Shown: positions 43,316 to 53,016 of the stretch, one piece after another
Layout: each line of letters starts with the position of its first letter
Numbering within the stretch: the first letter of the stretch is position 1
NCBI GenBank assembly: GCA_030431255.1
Contig: JAUIJL010000025.1
Span: 1-64,000, forward strand
Direction of reading: 5' to 3'
Length of the DNA stretch: 64,000 bases
Origin: Thermoanaerobaculia bacterium
GTDB lineage: Bacteria > Acidobacteriota > Thermoanaerobaculia > Multivoradales > J023
Translations under genes and position numbers: made by a program
Notes under the pieces: model-generated
What the model was told of the DNA's origin: nothing
Databases searched by the model: none
What the model saw: only the letters and a program-made list of their open reading frames with translations

Positions 43316-43350
43316 AAAAAAAAGGACCTCGTCCGCTGAGCGGCGAGGTC
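43316..43350 (-). terminator. Rho-independent terminator on the minus strand, short RNA locus B
   Basis: Read on the minus strand, GACCTCG-CCGC-TCA-GCGG-A-CGAGGTC is a strong hairpin followed by C, eight T and GCCCT. No minus-strand gene precedes it within 300 bp, so it ends a short transcript or a leader of the hydrolase gene at 43159. Confidence 0.75.
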
Positions 43351-43366
43351 ATCGTGTGTTGATGGT
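43316..43366 (-). ncRNA. Candidate ~50-nt small RNA or leader attenuator, copy B
   Basis: On the minus strand the -10-like TATAGA (43377-43372) is followed after 5 nt by ACCATCAACAC (43366-43356), a 5-nt spacer, a terminator hairpin and eight T plus GCCCT. This is the same architecture, block and spacing as copy A at 25490-25553 on the plus strand. The -35 region is not recognisable. In both places the next gene in the same direction starts 150-160 nt beyond the hairpin. Confidence 0.5.
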
Positions 43367-43377
43367 GATGATCTATA

Positions 43378-43850
43378 GAGCACAGGCCGTGCCGGCATCG
43401 GCGACAGAAAAATATTTCCCATAAACCTCATCCCATCAGTCGCTTAAAGCTCGCTTCTCGATCTACCGTCAATGTGGAGCCGGCAAATCAAAGAACTTTT
43501 TTCCCAGAAAAAATGAGATCTTTCCAATAAATATCCAAAACGCGCCAGTGCTCACACGAGGGCTTCGCGCCCCCGAATCGAGATTCCCGTTATCACGCCC
43601 GGCACCATCTGGCGAACGAGTCGGCTCAAATCGCGATTTTCCGCTGCCGGCTCGACGGGTCATGGCCTTCATGACGCTATTTTTACCCACATGACCTTTC
43701 TTTTACCCTGTCCCGCAAACGGCCTCGATAGGCTAGATCCACAATCGATTGTCGCCCCCCGGAAGCCGCGCCCCCGCGACGCCGGCGCGCACCGGGAACC
43801 GAGCCGCATTCCTATCGCCCTGTCTAGGGTGCCCAACCGTCCGGACATAT
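43378..43850. other. Non-coding region upstream of pfaD
   Basis: About 470 bp without a supported gene; only a weak 73-codon minus-strand frame occurs at 43469-43690. The stretch 43400-43700 is AT-richer than its surroundings and contains dispersed TTTTACCC motifs (43681-43687 and 43712-43718). The pfaD promoter is expected here, but I could not identify a consensus pair with confidence. Confidence 0.4.
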
Positions 43851-45488
43851 ATGCATACATCCGATCTCTCTCCCGTGGGGACCTGGAGCCCAGGCCCTTC
43901 GTCCGCCGCGTTCTCCTCTGAATCCCTGATTCAAGCCATTCCCGAGGTCCGTCGTCCGGTTCACGTGGTCCGCGAAAGCCCCCACGGACGAGTCGGCATC
44001 GGCTACGACGGCGTGGTGACTCCGCTCAACGGACGGCCCGTCGGTCACGACGGAAGCCTGCCTTGGATGGCCACCCTGCCAGCCCTGTATCCCGAATGGC
44101 TCGGAGATCGCTCGTTCAACGAGGTTCACGGCGTCCGCTTCCCCTACGTCACCGGCGCCATGGCCAACGGCATCGCCACCACCCAGCTGGTGATCGCCAT
44201 GTCGAAGGCGGGCATGCTCGGATTCTTCGGCGCCGCAGGCCTGCGCATCGAGCGGGTGAGCCAAGCGATCGACGAGATCACGGCCGCGGTGGGTGACGGC
44301 GATTCGGCGACCTGGGGATCGAATCTGATCCACTCTCCCAACGAGCCCGCCCTCGAAGCCGCCGTGGTCGACCTCTACCTCAGCCGTAGGGTCCGCAGGG
44401 TTTCAGCGGCGGCGTTCATGAACCTGACCCCGTCCGTGGTGCGCTACGCCGCCACCGGCCTCTATCTCGACGAGCAGGGTCAGATCCAACGGCGCAACCA
44501 CCTCTTCGCCAAGATCTCCCGTCCCGAGGTGGCAGCGCGATTCATGTCTCCGGCTCCCGACGAGATGCTCGATCAGCTGGTGGCCCAGGGCAAGCTGACC
44601 GCCGAGGAAGGGCAGCTGGCACGCCGGGTGGCGGTGGCGGAGGACTACACCGTGGAGGCGGATTCCGGCGGCCACACCGACAACCAAAGCCTGACCGCCC
44701 TCTTCCCCACGCTCTGTCGCCTGCGAGACCGCAAGATGGCCGAGCACGGCTTCACCCGTCCCATCCGTTTGGGGGCCGCCGGCGGTCTGGGCACCCCCGA
44801 GGCCGTGGCCGCCGCCTTCTCCCTGGGCGCCGCCTACGTGCTCACCGGCAGCGTCAACCAAAGCTCCGTCGAGTCCGGTTTGTCCGACGAAGGCAAACGC
44901 CTGCTCACCATGGCCGAGCTCTCCGACGTGGTGATGGCGCCGGCGGCGGATATGTTCGAGCTCGGCGTAGAGGTGCAAGTGCTCAAGCGCGGCACCATGT
45001 TCGGGGTCCGGGCCTCCCAGCTTTACGAGCTCTACAACACCTACGACAGCCTGGAGTCGATCCCGGCCGACACCATGGCGCGCCTGGAAAAGAGCCATTT
45101 CCAGGGCCCGGTGAGCGACGTCTGGGAGCAGACCCGCCAGTTTTTCGCCAAAGTGGATCCCCACGAAATCGAACGGGCCGAGCGGGATCCCAAGCACAAG
45201 ATGGCGCTGGTTTTCCGCTGGTACCTCGGCAAATCCAGCGGTTGGGCGATCCAAGGCACTGCCGAGCGCAAGCTCGACTACCAAATCTGGTGCGGCCCGG
45301 CCATGGGCGCCTTCAACGCTTGGGCGGAGGGTACCTTCCTCGCCCAGCTGGAAAACCGGCACGCGGTGCAAATCGCCCTCAACCTGATGGAAGGCGCCGC
45401 CGTCATCACCCGCTGCCAGCAGCTGCGGTCCTACGGCGTGCCCGTTCCGGCCTCGGCCTTCCACTTCGCACCCCGGCCCTTGGCCTGA
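43851..45488 (+). CDS. pfaD: PfaD enoyl reductase of the PUFA synthase
   Basis: A 545-aa flavoprotein of the PfaD family (nitronate-monooxygenase/FMN-reductase fold). It reduces enoyl-ACP intermediates during anaerobic polyunsaturated fatty-acid synthesis. Diagnostic segments: FPYVTGAMANGIAT, GMLGFFGAAGL, SNLIHSPNEPALE, VEADSGGHTDNQSL, the FMN-phosphate loop GAAGGLGTPEAVAAAF, and VLTGSVNQSSVE. I place the start at ATG 43851; the frame continues upstream to 43749 with 34 unconserved residues. It corresponds to Pfa1 of myxobacterial PUFA clusters, being the first gene of pfa1-pfa2-pfa3, and pfaA begins 84 bp after its stop. Confidence 0.95.
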   Translation: MHTSDLSPVGTWSPGPSSAAFSSESLIQAIPEVRRPVHVVRESPHGRVGIGYDGVVTPLNGRPVGHDGSLPWMATLPALYPEWLGDRSFNEVHGVRFPYVTGAMANGIATTQLVIAMSKAGMLGFFGAAGLRIERVSQAIDEITAAVGDGDSATWGSNLIHSPNEPALEAAVVDLYLSRRVRRVSAAAFMNLTPSVVRYAATGLYLDEQGQIQRRNHLFAKISRPEVAARFMSPAPDEMLDQLVAQGKLTAEEGQLARRVAVAEDYTVEADSGGHTDNQSLTALFPTLCRLRDRKMAEHGFTRPIRLGAAGGLGTPEAVAAAFSLGAAYVLTGSVNQSSVESGLSDEGKRLLTMAELSDVVMAPAADMFELGVEVQVLKRGTMFGVRASQLYELYNTYDSLESIPADTMARLEKSHFQGPVSDVWEQTRQFFAKVDPHEIERAERDPKHKMALVFRWYLGKSSGWAIQGTAERKLDYQIWCGPAMGAFNAWAEGTFLAQLENRHAVQIALNLMEGAAVITRCQQLRSYGVPVPASAFHFAPRPLA

Positions 45489-45561
45489 GGCCCGAGCCAT
45501 GAGCAGCATCAGCTTTTTCCGAATTCCCGTCCCAGTTTTCGTCCGTATTCTCTGCCCGCGT

Positions 45562-45565
45562 GAGG
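45562..45565 (+). promoter_or_regulatory. Ribosome binding site deciding the pfaA start
   Basis: GAGG lies 7 nt before ATG 45573. The TTG at 45567 is closer than is usual for the site, so the ATG is preferred. Confidence 0.6.
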
Positions 45566-45572
45566 TTTGATC

Positions 45573-48500
45573 ATGCCCCAGACATCCAGCACCCAATCAT
45601 CCGACACCCCTGTATCCGAGAAGAGAGCTTCTCGATCCACCACCCAATCGCCGATCGCCGTGGTCGGCGTCAGCGCGATCTTTCCCGGCTCCCAAGATGC
45701 CGACGGATTTTGGCGCGACATCCTCGCGGGTCGGGATCTGATCACCGACATCCCCGAGACCCATTGGCTGGTGGAGGATTATTACGATCCCGACCCCAAG
45801 GCGCCGGATAAGACGTACGCCAAGCGGGGCGCGTTCCTGGGCAACGTCGACTTCGACGCCATGGCCTTCGGCATCCCGCCGACCATCGCCCCGGCCACGG
45901 ACACCAGCCAGCTGCTGGCGCTGATCCTCGCTCAGCGGGTGCTCAACGACGCCGCCCAAGGCCAATTCGAGGCCATGGACAAGAGCCGAATCAGCGTCAT
46001 CCTCGGCGTCACCTCCGCCCAGGAGCTGCTGGCGACCATGATCGGTCGTTTGCAACGGCCGGTGTGGGTCAAGGCCCTGCGCGAGGCGGGTCTGCCGGAA
46101 GACCAGGTACAGGACGCCTGCCGACGAATCGCCGATCAATATATTCCGTGGCAAGAAGCCACCTTCCCGGGTCTCCTGGGCAACGTGGTGGCCGGCCGGA
46201 TCGCCAATCGGTTCGACTTGGGCGGCACCAACTGCGTCACCGACGCCGCCTGTGCCAGCGCCCTGGCGTCGATTTCCATGGCGGTCAACGAGCTGCGTCT
46301 CGGCGAGTCGGACATGGTGATCGCCGGCGGTGTCGACACCCTGAACGACATCTTCATGTATATGTGCTTCAGCAAGACCCCGGCCCTTTCCGCCACCGGA
46401 GATTGCCGACCGTTCTCCGATCAGGCGGACGGCACCCTGCTGGGTGAGGGCATGTCGATGGTGGCCCTCAAACGCCTCGACGACGCCGAGCGCGACGGCG
46501 ACCGCATCTACGCGGTGCTCAAGGGCATCGGCTCGTCCTCCGACGGTCGCGCCAAGAGCGTTTACGCTCCCCTGCCCGAAGGTCAGGCCAAAGCTCTACG
46601 CCGGGCCTACGGCCAAGCGGGCTACGGGCCGGAAAGCGTCGAGCTGCTGGAAGCCCACGGCACCGCCACCAAGGCCGGCGACGCCGCCGAGTTCAGCGGC
46701 CTTCGCCAAACCTTCGCCGAGGCCGGGCGGGACGACCACCAATGGTGCGCCCTCGGCTCCGTGAAGTCGCAGATCGGCCACACCAAGGCCGCGGCCGGCG
46801 CGGCGGGTCTGTTCAAGATCGTCATGGCCTTGCAGCACAAAACCTTGCCGCCGTCGATCAAAATCGATCGCCCCAACCCCAAGCTCGACATCGATTCGAG
46901 CCCGTTCTACCTCAACACCGAAACCCGTCCGTGGATCCGCAAGGGAGACCACCCCCGGCGCGCCTCGGTCAGCTCCTTCGGCTTCGGCGGCTCCAACTTC
47001 CACGTCGCCATGGAGGAATACCTCGGCCCGGGAGCCAAGGCCAAGCGCCTGCGGACCCTGGACAGCGAGCTGATCCTGCTCAGCGCCGACGACGGCGGCC
47101 AATTGGCCGAGCTCTGTGAGCAACACGCGGTTCGACAGGGTCATCCCACCGCGTCCTTGCTGAGCTGGCTGGCCCACCAAAGCCAACAGCAATTCCAGGC
47201 CGACGCCCCGGCCCGCTTGGCGATCGTGGCTTCGGACGACGAGGATCTGCGCCAAAAGCTGAAGTCCGCGGGCGAGCGATTGCGCCAAAGCGCCGACGAA
47301 TCCTTCACCGCCCCCCAGGGCATCTACTGCCAAATCGGAGCGGCCGATGCCGCCCCCACCGCCTTCCTCTTCCCCGGACAGGGAAGCCAATACGTGGGCA
47401 TGGGCTCGGACTTGGCCATCGCATTCGATGCCGCCCGAGAGATTTGGGACCGATCCGCGGATCTCGATTTGGATGCCGAGCATGACCTGCACCGGATCAA
47501 CTTCCCCCGTCCCGTGTTCAGCGACCAGGAGCGGGCTGATCAACAAGCCGTCCTGACCCAAACCCAATGGGCCCAACCGGCGATCGGCGCCGCCAGCCTT
47601 TCCCAGCTGGCGCTGATGCAAAGCCTGGGTTTGGAAGCGGATTGCATGGCCGGCCACAGCTACGGTGAGATCACCGCCCTGTGCGCCGCCGGCGCCTTCT
47701 CCGCCGAGGACATGTTGCGGATCGCCCGCAAGCGCGGCGAGCTGATGGCCGACGCGTCGTCGATCGAAGGCTCCATGACCGCCGTGGTCGCCACCATCGA
47801 AGAGCTTCGGCCGCTGCTCGAAGCGTGGGGCCTGGAGGTCAACGTCGCCAACCACAACGCACCCCAGCAGGTGGTGCTCTCCGGCGCCACCCCGGAGATC
47901 GAGCAGGTGGAGCAACGCCTCGGCGAGGCCGGCTTCAAAGCCCGTCGCTTGCCCGTGGGCACCGCCTTCCACTCGCCGCTGGTGGCCGGCTCGAGCGAGC
48001 CGTTCCATGACTTCTTGCAGGGTGTTTCCATCGATCGGACCGAGGTCGAGGTCTTCTCCAACGCCGAGATTGAGCCCTACTCCGGCGACGCCGAGCAGCT
48101 GCGCCGGCGGCTGGCGGATCAAATCGCGAAACCGGTTCGTTTCGTGGAAGAAATCGAGGCCATGTACGCCAAGGGCGTCCGCACCTTCATCGAGATCGGC
48201 CCCGGCTCGGTGCTGACCGGTTTGGTGGGCAAAATCCTCGGCGCCCGTCCGCATCTGGCGATCAGCTTGGACCGCAAGGGACGCAGCGGCATCACTTCCC
48301 TATGGCACGCTCTGGGCCGTTTGGCCACCGCCGGCGTCGAGTTGGATCTCGCGCCTCTGTGGTCGGAATACCGAGCGCCGGTGGACCCCGCCGAGATCAA
48401 GCAGCCGAAGATGAAGCTCGAAATCAACGGCAGCAACTACGGCAAGCTCTATCCGCCCCCGGGCGGCGCCGCGGCCTTGCCGGCGCCGAATCCCACGGTT

Positions 48501-51500
48501 GAGAGAACCACAGCCGAGATGACCAAGGTCGAGCCGAGTGCCCCGACAGCGGCAGCACCGAAAACCATACCCGCAGCGGCGGCAACGAAAACCGCAGCCG
48601 CCGCGCCCGCCCGACAACCGTCAGCCGCCCCAAGCCCGCGGCCCGCGGAATCTCCATCAGCATCCGCTCCTCAACATCCAACGGCCACCGGCCTGTCCGC
48701 TCCGGAGCGTACGGCTCCGAAGACCAGCCGAGCCGAGACCACCCAACAGGTATCCCACGTGAACGACTCCACCCGTTTGGCCTGGGTACAGGCCTACCAA
48801 GAAGCCCAACGTCAAACCGTCGATGCCCACTCCGAGTTCCAGCGGACCATGGCCGAAACCCAGGCCGCCTTCCTGCGCACCGCCGAAGCGTCGTTCGCCG
48901 GTCTAGGCCAATTGCTGGGAGCCGGCGAGGCCGGCACGGGTCTCACCGAGCCCAGCCTGCCCGCCCAGCCCCAAGCCCTGTCCCGCCCGCCCGTGGCGGC
49001 TCCATCCCCAGCTCCGCAGGTAGCTCCAGTACCGCAGGCAACCCCAGCCCCGCCGGTAAGCGTGGCACCGGCGGCCGCCGCTCCGACGATCGCGTTCCAA
49101 AGCGCTCCAGCCTCCCCGAGCGCTCCAGCGCCCGTGGCCCCACCCAAGGCGACCGCAGCGCAAGCCCCTGAGCCCGCGCCTGCCCCGGCTCCCGCACCCA
49201 CTTTCGAGGGCCCGACCGTGGAAGGCCTACAGACCTTGATGCTCGAGGTGGTGGCCGAAAAGACGGGTTATCCCGTGGAAATGCTCACCCTCGACATGGA
49301 TATGGAAGCGGACCTCGGCATCGACTCCATCAAGCGGGTCGAGATCCTCTCCACCTTGCGCGAGAAAGAGCCACGGCTGCCGGAGGTCGACACCGCGCGC
49401 ATGGCCACCCTCAAGACCCTCGGCCAAATCGTCGACGATATGAAAGGTGAGGTCGGCGCCGGATCCGCACCCGCTCCGGCCGCCGCACCCGCTCCGGCCG
49501 CCGATTCTGGAACCAGTACTCCGGCACCGATCGCGATTTCGAGCGCGCCGGCCATCGACGAAGCGGCCCTGCAACAGCTCATGCTCGACGTCGTCGCTGA
49601 CAAAACCGGCTACCCCACGGAGATGCTCGAGCTGTCCATGGACATGGAAGCCGACCTCGGCATCGATTCCATCAAACGGGTCGAGATCCTCTCCGCCGTG
49701 CGCGAGCAAGAGCCCAGCCTGCCCGAGGTCGACACCGCCGTCATGGCCACCCTGAAGACCCTCGGCGAGGTGGTGGACTACATGCGCGCCTCCGCCCCGG
49801 CCGTTGAAACGGCTGCGGCACCGACGACCGCCGAAGCACCCGCTCCGGCCCCAGCTGCGACAGCTCAAGCCACGAACGCCGTCAGCGAGGCGCGGCTGCA
49901 ACAGCTCATGCTCGACGTCGTCGCCGACAAAACCGGCTATCCCGCCGACATGCTCGAGCTGTCCATGGACATGGAGGCCGACCTCGGCATCGACTCCATC
50001 AAGCGGGTCGAGATCCTCTCCGCCGTGCGCGAGCAGGAGCCCAGCTTGCCCGAGGTCGACACCGCCGTCATGGCGACCCTGAAGACCCTCGGCGAGGTGG
50101 TGGACTACATGCGTTCCACGGCTTCCGCCGCCGGCCCGGCTGTGGCTGCGGCACCGGCGACCGTCGAAGCACCTGCTCCGGCCCCAGCCACGGAAGCTCA
50201 AGCCACGGACGGCATCAGCGAGGCGCGGCTGCAACAGCTCATGCTCGACGTCGTCGCCGACAAAACCGGCTACCCCGCCGACATGCTCGAGCTGTCCATG
50301 GACATGGAAGCCGATCTCGGCATCGACTCCATCAAGCGGGTCGAGATTCTCTCCGCCGTGCGCGAGCAAGAGCCCGCCCTGCCCGAGGTCGACACCGCCG
50401 TCATGGCCACCTTGAAGACCCTCGGTCAAGTCGTCGACTACATGCGGGGCCAAAAAGACGCCGAAGACACCCCCGACGGCCCCGATGACGAGCCCACCCG
50501 CGCGGCCGTGCCGACCCCCGAGCACACAGAGCAGAGCGAGCCCCAAGCCGCCCCACCGGTATCCGCCCCGGCGACGGTCGCGGCGGCAGAGGCCTCGCCC
50601 GATCTCACCGCAGAGAAAACCGCGCCGGCGCCGATCGCTCGGCTCGGTCGATTCGCTTTGCGGGAAGTCGACGCTCCCCTTTCGGGATTCTCCATGTCCG
50701 GTTTGGGCAGCGGCCGGGTGGTGGTGACCAACGACGGCACCGGCCTGGCCACCGCCTTGGTGGAAGAGCTGGGGCTGCGGGGCATCGCCGCCCAGGTGGT
50801 CTTCGAGAAAATCGAGGGCATTCCGGCGGATACCGCCGCGCTGATCCATTTGGGCGGCTTGCAGAGCATCGCCGACTTGGAGCAAGCGCGCGCGGTCAAT
50901 CGACAAGTCTTCCAGGCGGCCAGGGCCTTGGCCCCCCGTTTCACCGAGCAGGGCGGCATCTTCATCACGGTTCAAGACACGGGCGGCAATTTCGGCCTCG
51001 GAGGTCAGACGTCGGTGGCTCGGGCGGTGCTCGGTGGCTTGGCCGGTCTGGCTAAAACCGCGGACCAGGAATGGCCGTCGGCCACGGTGCGCGCCGTCGA
51101 TTTGGAACGGGGCGATCGCGATACCGCCGATCTCGCCCAGGTCCTGGCGGACGAGCTGCTCAAAGGCGCCGGCACCGAGGTCGAAATCGGCCTGCGCGCG
51201 GATGGTCGCCGGATCACCCTGGAGAGCGTGGAAGCTCCGGTGGACGGGGATCCCGCGGACCTGCCGGTGAGCAAGGACTCCGTGATCGTCGCCACCGGCG
51301 GTGCCCGGGGCGTCACCGCGGCGACCCTGATCGAGCTGGCTCGCCAAGCCGGAGCCCACGGTGAAGGAGCTCCACGTTTCGTGCTCCTGGGTCGGACCCG
51401 GCTCCAGGAAGAGCCGGAGAGCTGCCGCGGCGTGGAATCCGGCGCCGAGCTCAAGAAGCTGCTGCTGCAAAAAGCCCAAGCCGACGGCGAGAAGGTGACC

Positions 51501-53009
51501 CCCATGGAGCTCGGCAAGCGGGTCTCCCGCCTGCAAGCCATGCGCGAGATCCGCGCCACCTTGAGCGCCCTAAAAGCCGTCGGCTCCGAGGCTCAATATC
51601 TGCCTGTGGACGTGCAAGACGCCGATGGCCTGGCCGCCGCGTTCAACGCCGTGCGCGGCCAGTGGGGGCCGATCACCGGCCTCATCCACGGCGCCGGAGT
51701 GATCGCCGACAAGGTGATCGCCGAGAAATCCGACGAATCCTTCGATTGGGTCTTCGACACCAAGATTTTGGGCCTGCAGGCCCTGCTCAACGCCACCGCC
51801 AACGATCCCCTCGAGCTGATCGTGCTCTTCTCCTCGGTCACCGCCCGCTGCGGCAACGTCGGCCAGAGCGACTACGCCATGGCCAACGAGGCCCTGAATA
51901 AAATCGCCGCGGTGGAGCTGCACCGCCGCGGTGGCCGGTGCCTGGTGAAATCCCTCAACTGGGGAGCCTGGGAAGCCGGCATGGTGACCCCGGAGCTCAA
52001 GGCTCGATTTGAGGCCATGGGCGTGGCCCTGATCCCCCTCTCCGTGGGCGCCCAGATGATGGTCGACGAGCTCAGCGGCGGCGCCGAGGTGGCCACCGAC
52101 GTCGAGGTCGTCCTGGGCGCCGAGCCCGCCCGTGGACCGCTGTTGGCGGCGCGGCAAGAGCACGGCCCCGGCACCCCCGTGATCACCCTGGAAACCCGGG
52201 TGAGCCGCCAAAGCCACCGTTACCTGGAGAGCCACACCATCGAAGGTGCGGCGGTGTTGCCGGTGGTGCTGGTGCTGGAATGGTTCCACCGGGCGGCGCG
52301 GACCGCGCGTCCCGGCTCGCGGCCGGCGGAAATCCGAGACTTCCGGGTGCTGCGGGGCATTCCCCTCGACGGCTTCGAAGCCGGCGGCGATCTCTTCCGG
52401 GTCCAGGTCAGCCTGGGCGCCGAGCCCGACACCCTTGCCCTCGAGCTGACCGACGCCGCGGGCGCCCCGCGGTATCGGGCCCAGGCGGTCCTGCGATCGG
52501 CCACCGACAAAATCCAAGCGCTGGAGCTGCCCGAGGAGCTCGATGGCCTCCAACCCTGGCCTTCGGAGCTACCGATCTACGGTGACGTGCTCTTCCACGG
52601 TCCCCAATTCCAGGTGATCCAGAATCTCCACGGCATTTCCGACCGAGGCATGGCCGGTCAGCTGGTGGGTAGCGACGCCATGCTGTGGCAGGAAAACCTC
52701 GTGACCGACCCGGCCCTTCTCGACGGCGGCATCCAGCTGGCCGTGCTGTGGTTCCAACACCAGCTCGGCGGCGCTTCCCTACCCCTGGGCATCGGCAGCT
52801 ATCGTCAAGTCCAAGACGGCCCGATCAGCGGCTCCGTCCGCGCGGTGCTGCACGGTCAAGCCAAGGATTCCAACCGCGTGGTCGGCAGCCTGAGCTTCGT
52901 CGATGCCGACGATACGGTCGTCGCCGAGATCCAGGACGTGGAGATCTTCCGCCGTCCGAATGCCCAAACCCAGCAGGCGCCGGCGGCGGCTGAAACCGTC
53001 GAGGTCTGA
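45573..53009 (+). CDS. pfaA: PUFA synthase subunit PfaA/Pfa2: KS-MAT-4xACP-KR-DH
   Basis: A 2478-aa multidomain iterative synthase. The ketosynthase (about 30-480) has Cys227 in TDAACASA, then EAHGTATKAGD and QIGHTKAAAG. The malonyl-CoA acyltransferase (about 590-900) has GHSYGE with Ser696. After an Ala/Pro-rich linker come four acyl-carrier domains with LGIDSIKR, phosphopantetheine serines near 1252, 1366, 1475 and 1586. The ketoreductase has TGGARGVT near 1908 and Tyr2101 (QSDYAMANEALNK). A C-terminal PKS-type dehydratase has His2221 (YLESHTIEG) and Asp2384 (LLDGG). A helical segment rich in AQR-x-x-x-x-x-H (about 1065-1115) may dock partners. It loads and extends the chain by two carbons per cycle and works with PfaD and the next gene. 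A phosphopantetheinyl transferase is needed but none is in the window. Confidence 0.96.
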   Translation: MPQTSSTQSSDTPVSEKRASRSTTQSPIAVVGVSAIFPGSQDADGFWRDILAGRDLITDIPETHWLVEDYYDPDPKAPDKTYAKRGAFLGNVDFDAMAFGIPPTIAPATDTSQLLALILAQRVLNDAAQGQFEAMDKSRISVILGVTSAQELLATMIGRLQRPVWVKALREAGLPEDQVQDACRRIADQYIPWQEATFPGLLGNVVAGRIANRFDLGGTNCVTDAACASALASISMAVNELRLGESDMVIAGGVDTLNDIFMYMCFSKTPALSATGDCRPFSDQADGTLLGEGMSMVALKRLDDAERDGDRIYAVLKGIGSSSDGRAKSVYAPLPEGQAKALRRAYGQAGYGPESVELLEAHGTATKAGDAAEFSGLRQTFAEAGRDDHQWCALGSVKSQIGHTKAAAGAAGLFKIVMALQHKTLPPSIKIDRPNPKLDIDSSPFYLNTETRPWIRKGDHPRRASVSSFGFGGSNFHVAMEEYLGPGAKAKRLRTLDSELILLSADDGGQLAELCEQHAVRQGHPTASLLSWLAHQSQQQFQADAPARLAIVASDDEDLRQKLKSAGERLRQSADESFTAPQGIYCQIGAADAAPTAFLFPGQGSQYVGMGSDLAIAFDAAREIWDRSADLDLDAEHDLHRINFPRPVFSDQERADQQAVLTQTQWAQPAIGAASLSQLALMQSLGLEADCMAGHSYGEITALCAAGAFSAEDMLRIARKRGELMADASSIEGSMTAVVATIEELRPLLEAWGLEVNVANHNAPQQVVLSGATPEIEQVEQRLGEAGFKARRLPVGTAFHSPLVAGSSEPFHDFLQGVSIDRTEVEVFSNAEIEPYSGDAEQLRRRLADQIAKPVRFVEEIEAMYAKGVRTFIEIGPGSVLTGLVGKILGARPHLAISLDRKGRSGITSLWHALGRLATAGVELDLAPLWSEYRAPVDPAEIKQPKMKLEINGSNYGKLYPPPGGAAALPAPNPTVERTTAEMTKVEPSAPTAAAPKTIPAAAATKTAAAAPARQPSAAPSPRPAESPSASAPQHPTATGLSAPERTAPKTSRAETTQQVSHVNDSTRLAWVQAYQEAQRQTVDAHSEFQRTMAETQAAFLRTAEASFAGLGQLLGAGEAGTGLTEPSLPAQPQALSRPPVAAPSPAPQVAPVPQATPAPPVSVAPAAAAPTIAFQSAPASPSAPAPVAPPKATAAQAPEPAPAPAPAPTFEGPTVEGLQTLMLEVVAEKTGYPVEMLTLDMDMEADLGIDSIKRVEILSTLREKEPRLPEVDTARMATLKTLGQIVDDMKGEVGAGSAPAPAAAPAPAADSGTSTPAPIAISSAPAIDEAALQQLMLDVVADKTGYPTEMLELSMDMEADLGIDSIKRVEILSAVREQEPSLPEVDTAVMATLKTLGEVVDYMRASAPAVETAAAPTTAEAPAPAPAATAQATNAVSEARLQQLMLDVVADKTGYPADMLELSMDMEADLGIDSIKRVEILSAVREQEPSLPEVDTAVMATLKTLGEVVDYMRSTASAAGPAVAAAPATVEAPAPAPATEAQATDGISEARLQQLMLDVVADKTGYPADMLELSMDMEADLGIDSIKRVEILSAVREQEPALPEVDTAVMATLKTLGQVVDYMRGQKDAEDTPDGPDDEPTRAAVPTPEHTEQSEPQAAPPVSAPATVAAAEASPDLTAEKTAPAPIARLGRFALREVDAPLSGFSMSGLGSGRVVVTNDGTGLATALVEELGLRGIAAQVVFEKIEGIPADTAALIHLGGLQSIADLEQARAVNRQVFQAARALAPRFTEQGGIFITVQDTGGNFGLGGQTSVARAVLGGLAGLAKTADQEWPSATVRAVDLERGDRDTADLAQVLADELLKGAGTEVEIGLRADGRRITLESVEAPVDGDPADLPVSKDSVIVATGGARGVTAATLIELARQAGAHGEGAPRFVLLGRTRLQEEPESCRGVESGAELKKLLLQKAQADGEKVTPMELGKRVSRLQAMREIRATLSALKAVGSEAQYLPVDVQDADGLAAAFNAVRGQWGPITGLIHGAGVIADKVIAEKSDESFDWVFDTKILGLQALLNATANDPLELIVLFSSVTARCGNVGQSDYAMANEALNKIAAVELHRRGGRCLVKSLNWGAWEAGMVTPELKARFEAMGVALIPLSVGAQMMVDELSGGAEVATDVEVVLGAEPARGPLLAARQEHGPGTPVITLETRVSRQSHRYLESHTIEGAAVLPVVLVLEWFHRAARTARPGSRPAEIRDFRVLRGIPLDGFEAGGDLFRVQVSLGAEPDTLALELTDAAGAPRYRAQAVLRSATDKIQALELPEELDGLQPWPSELPIYGDVLFHGPQFQVIQNLHGISDRGMAGQLVGSDAMLWQENLVTDPALLDGGIQLAVLWFQHQLGGASLPLGIGSYRQVQDGPISGSVRAVLHGQAKDSNRVVGSLSFVDADDTVVAEIQDVEIFRRPNAQTQQAPAAAETVEV
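49210..50450. repeat. Four tandem acyl-carrier-protein modules inside pfaA
   Basis: Four ACP-coding modules spaced about 333-342 bp apart, with DLGIDSIKRVEIL at each. Modules 2, 3 and 4 are almost identical at nucleotide level over the domain (for example CAACAGCTCATGCTCGACGT in all three), while module 1 differs clearly. This points to recent duplication or gene conversion among the last three. The Ala/Pro-rich linkers between them vary more. Confidence 0.9.
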
Positions 53010-53016
53010 GCGAGCC

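Noticed and set aside
43469-43690. 73-codon minus-strand ORF before pfaD
   Set aside because: No ribosome binding site, no homology I can recognise, and poor codon pattern. It could only be reconsidered with expression data.
49227-51536. 769-codon minus-strand frame opposite the ACP array of pfaA
   Set aside because: Its repeats mirror the ACP modules. It is antisense to clearly functional domains and has no family resemblance.
52903-53016. Upstream extension of the pfa3 frame into pfaA
   Set aside because: Overlaps the end of pfaA in another frame with Arg/Ser-rich unconserved sequence; TTG/GTG starts at 53017/53023 precede the KS domain directly.
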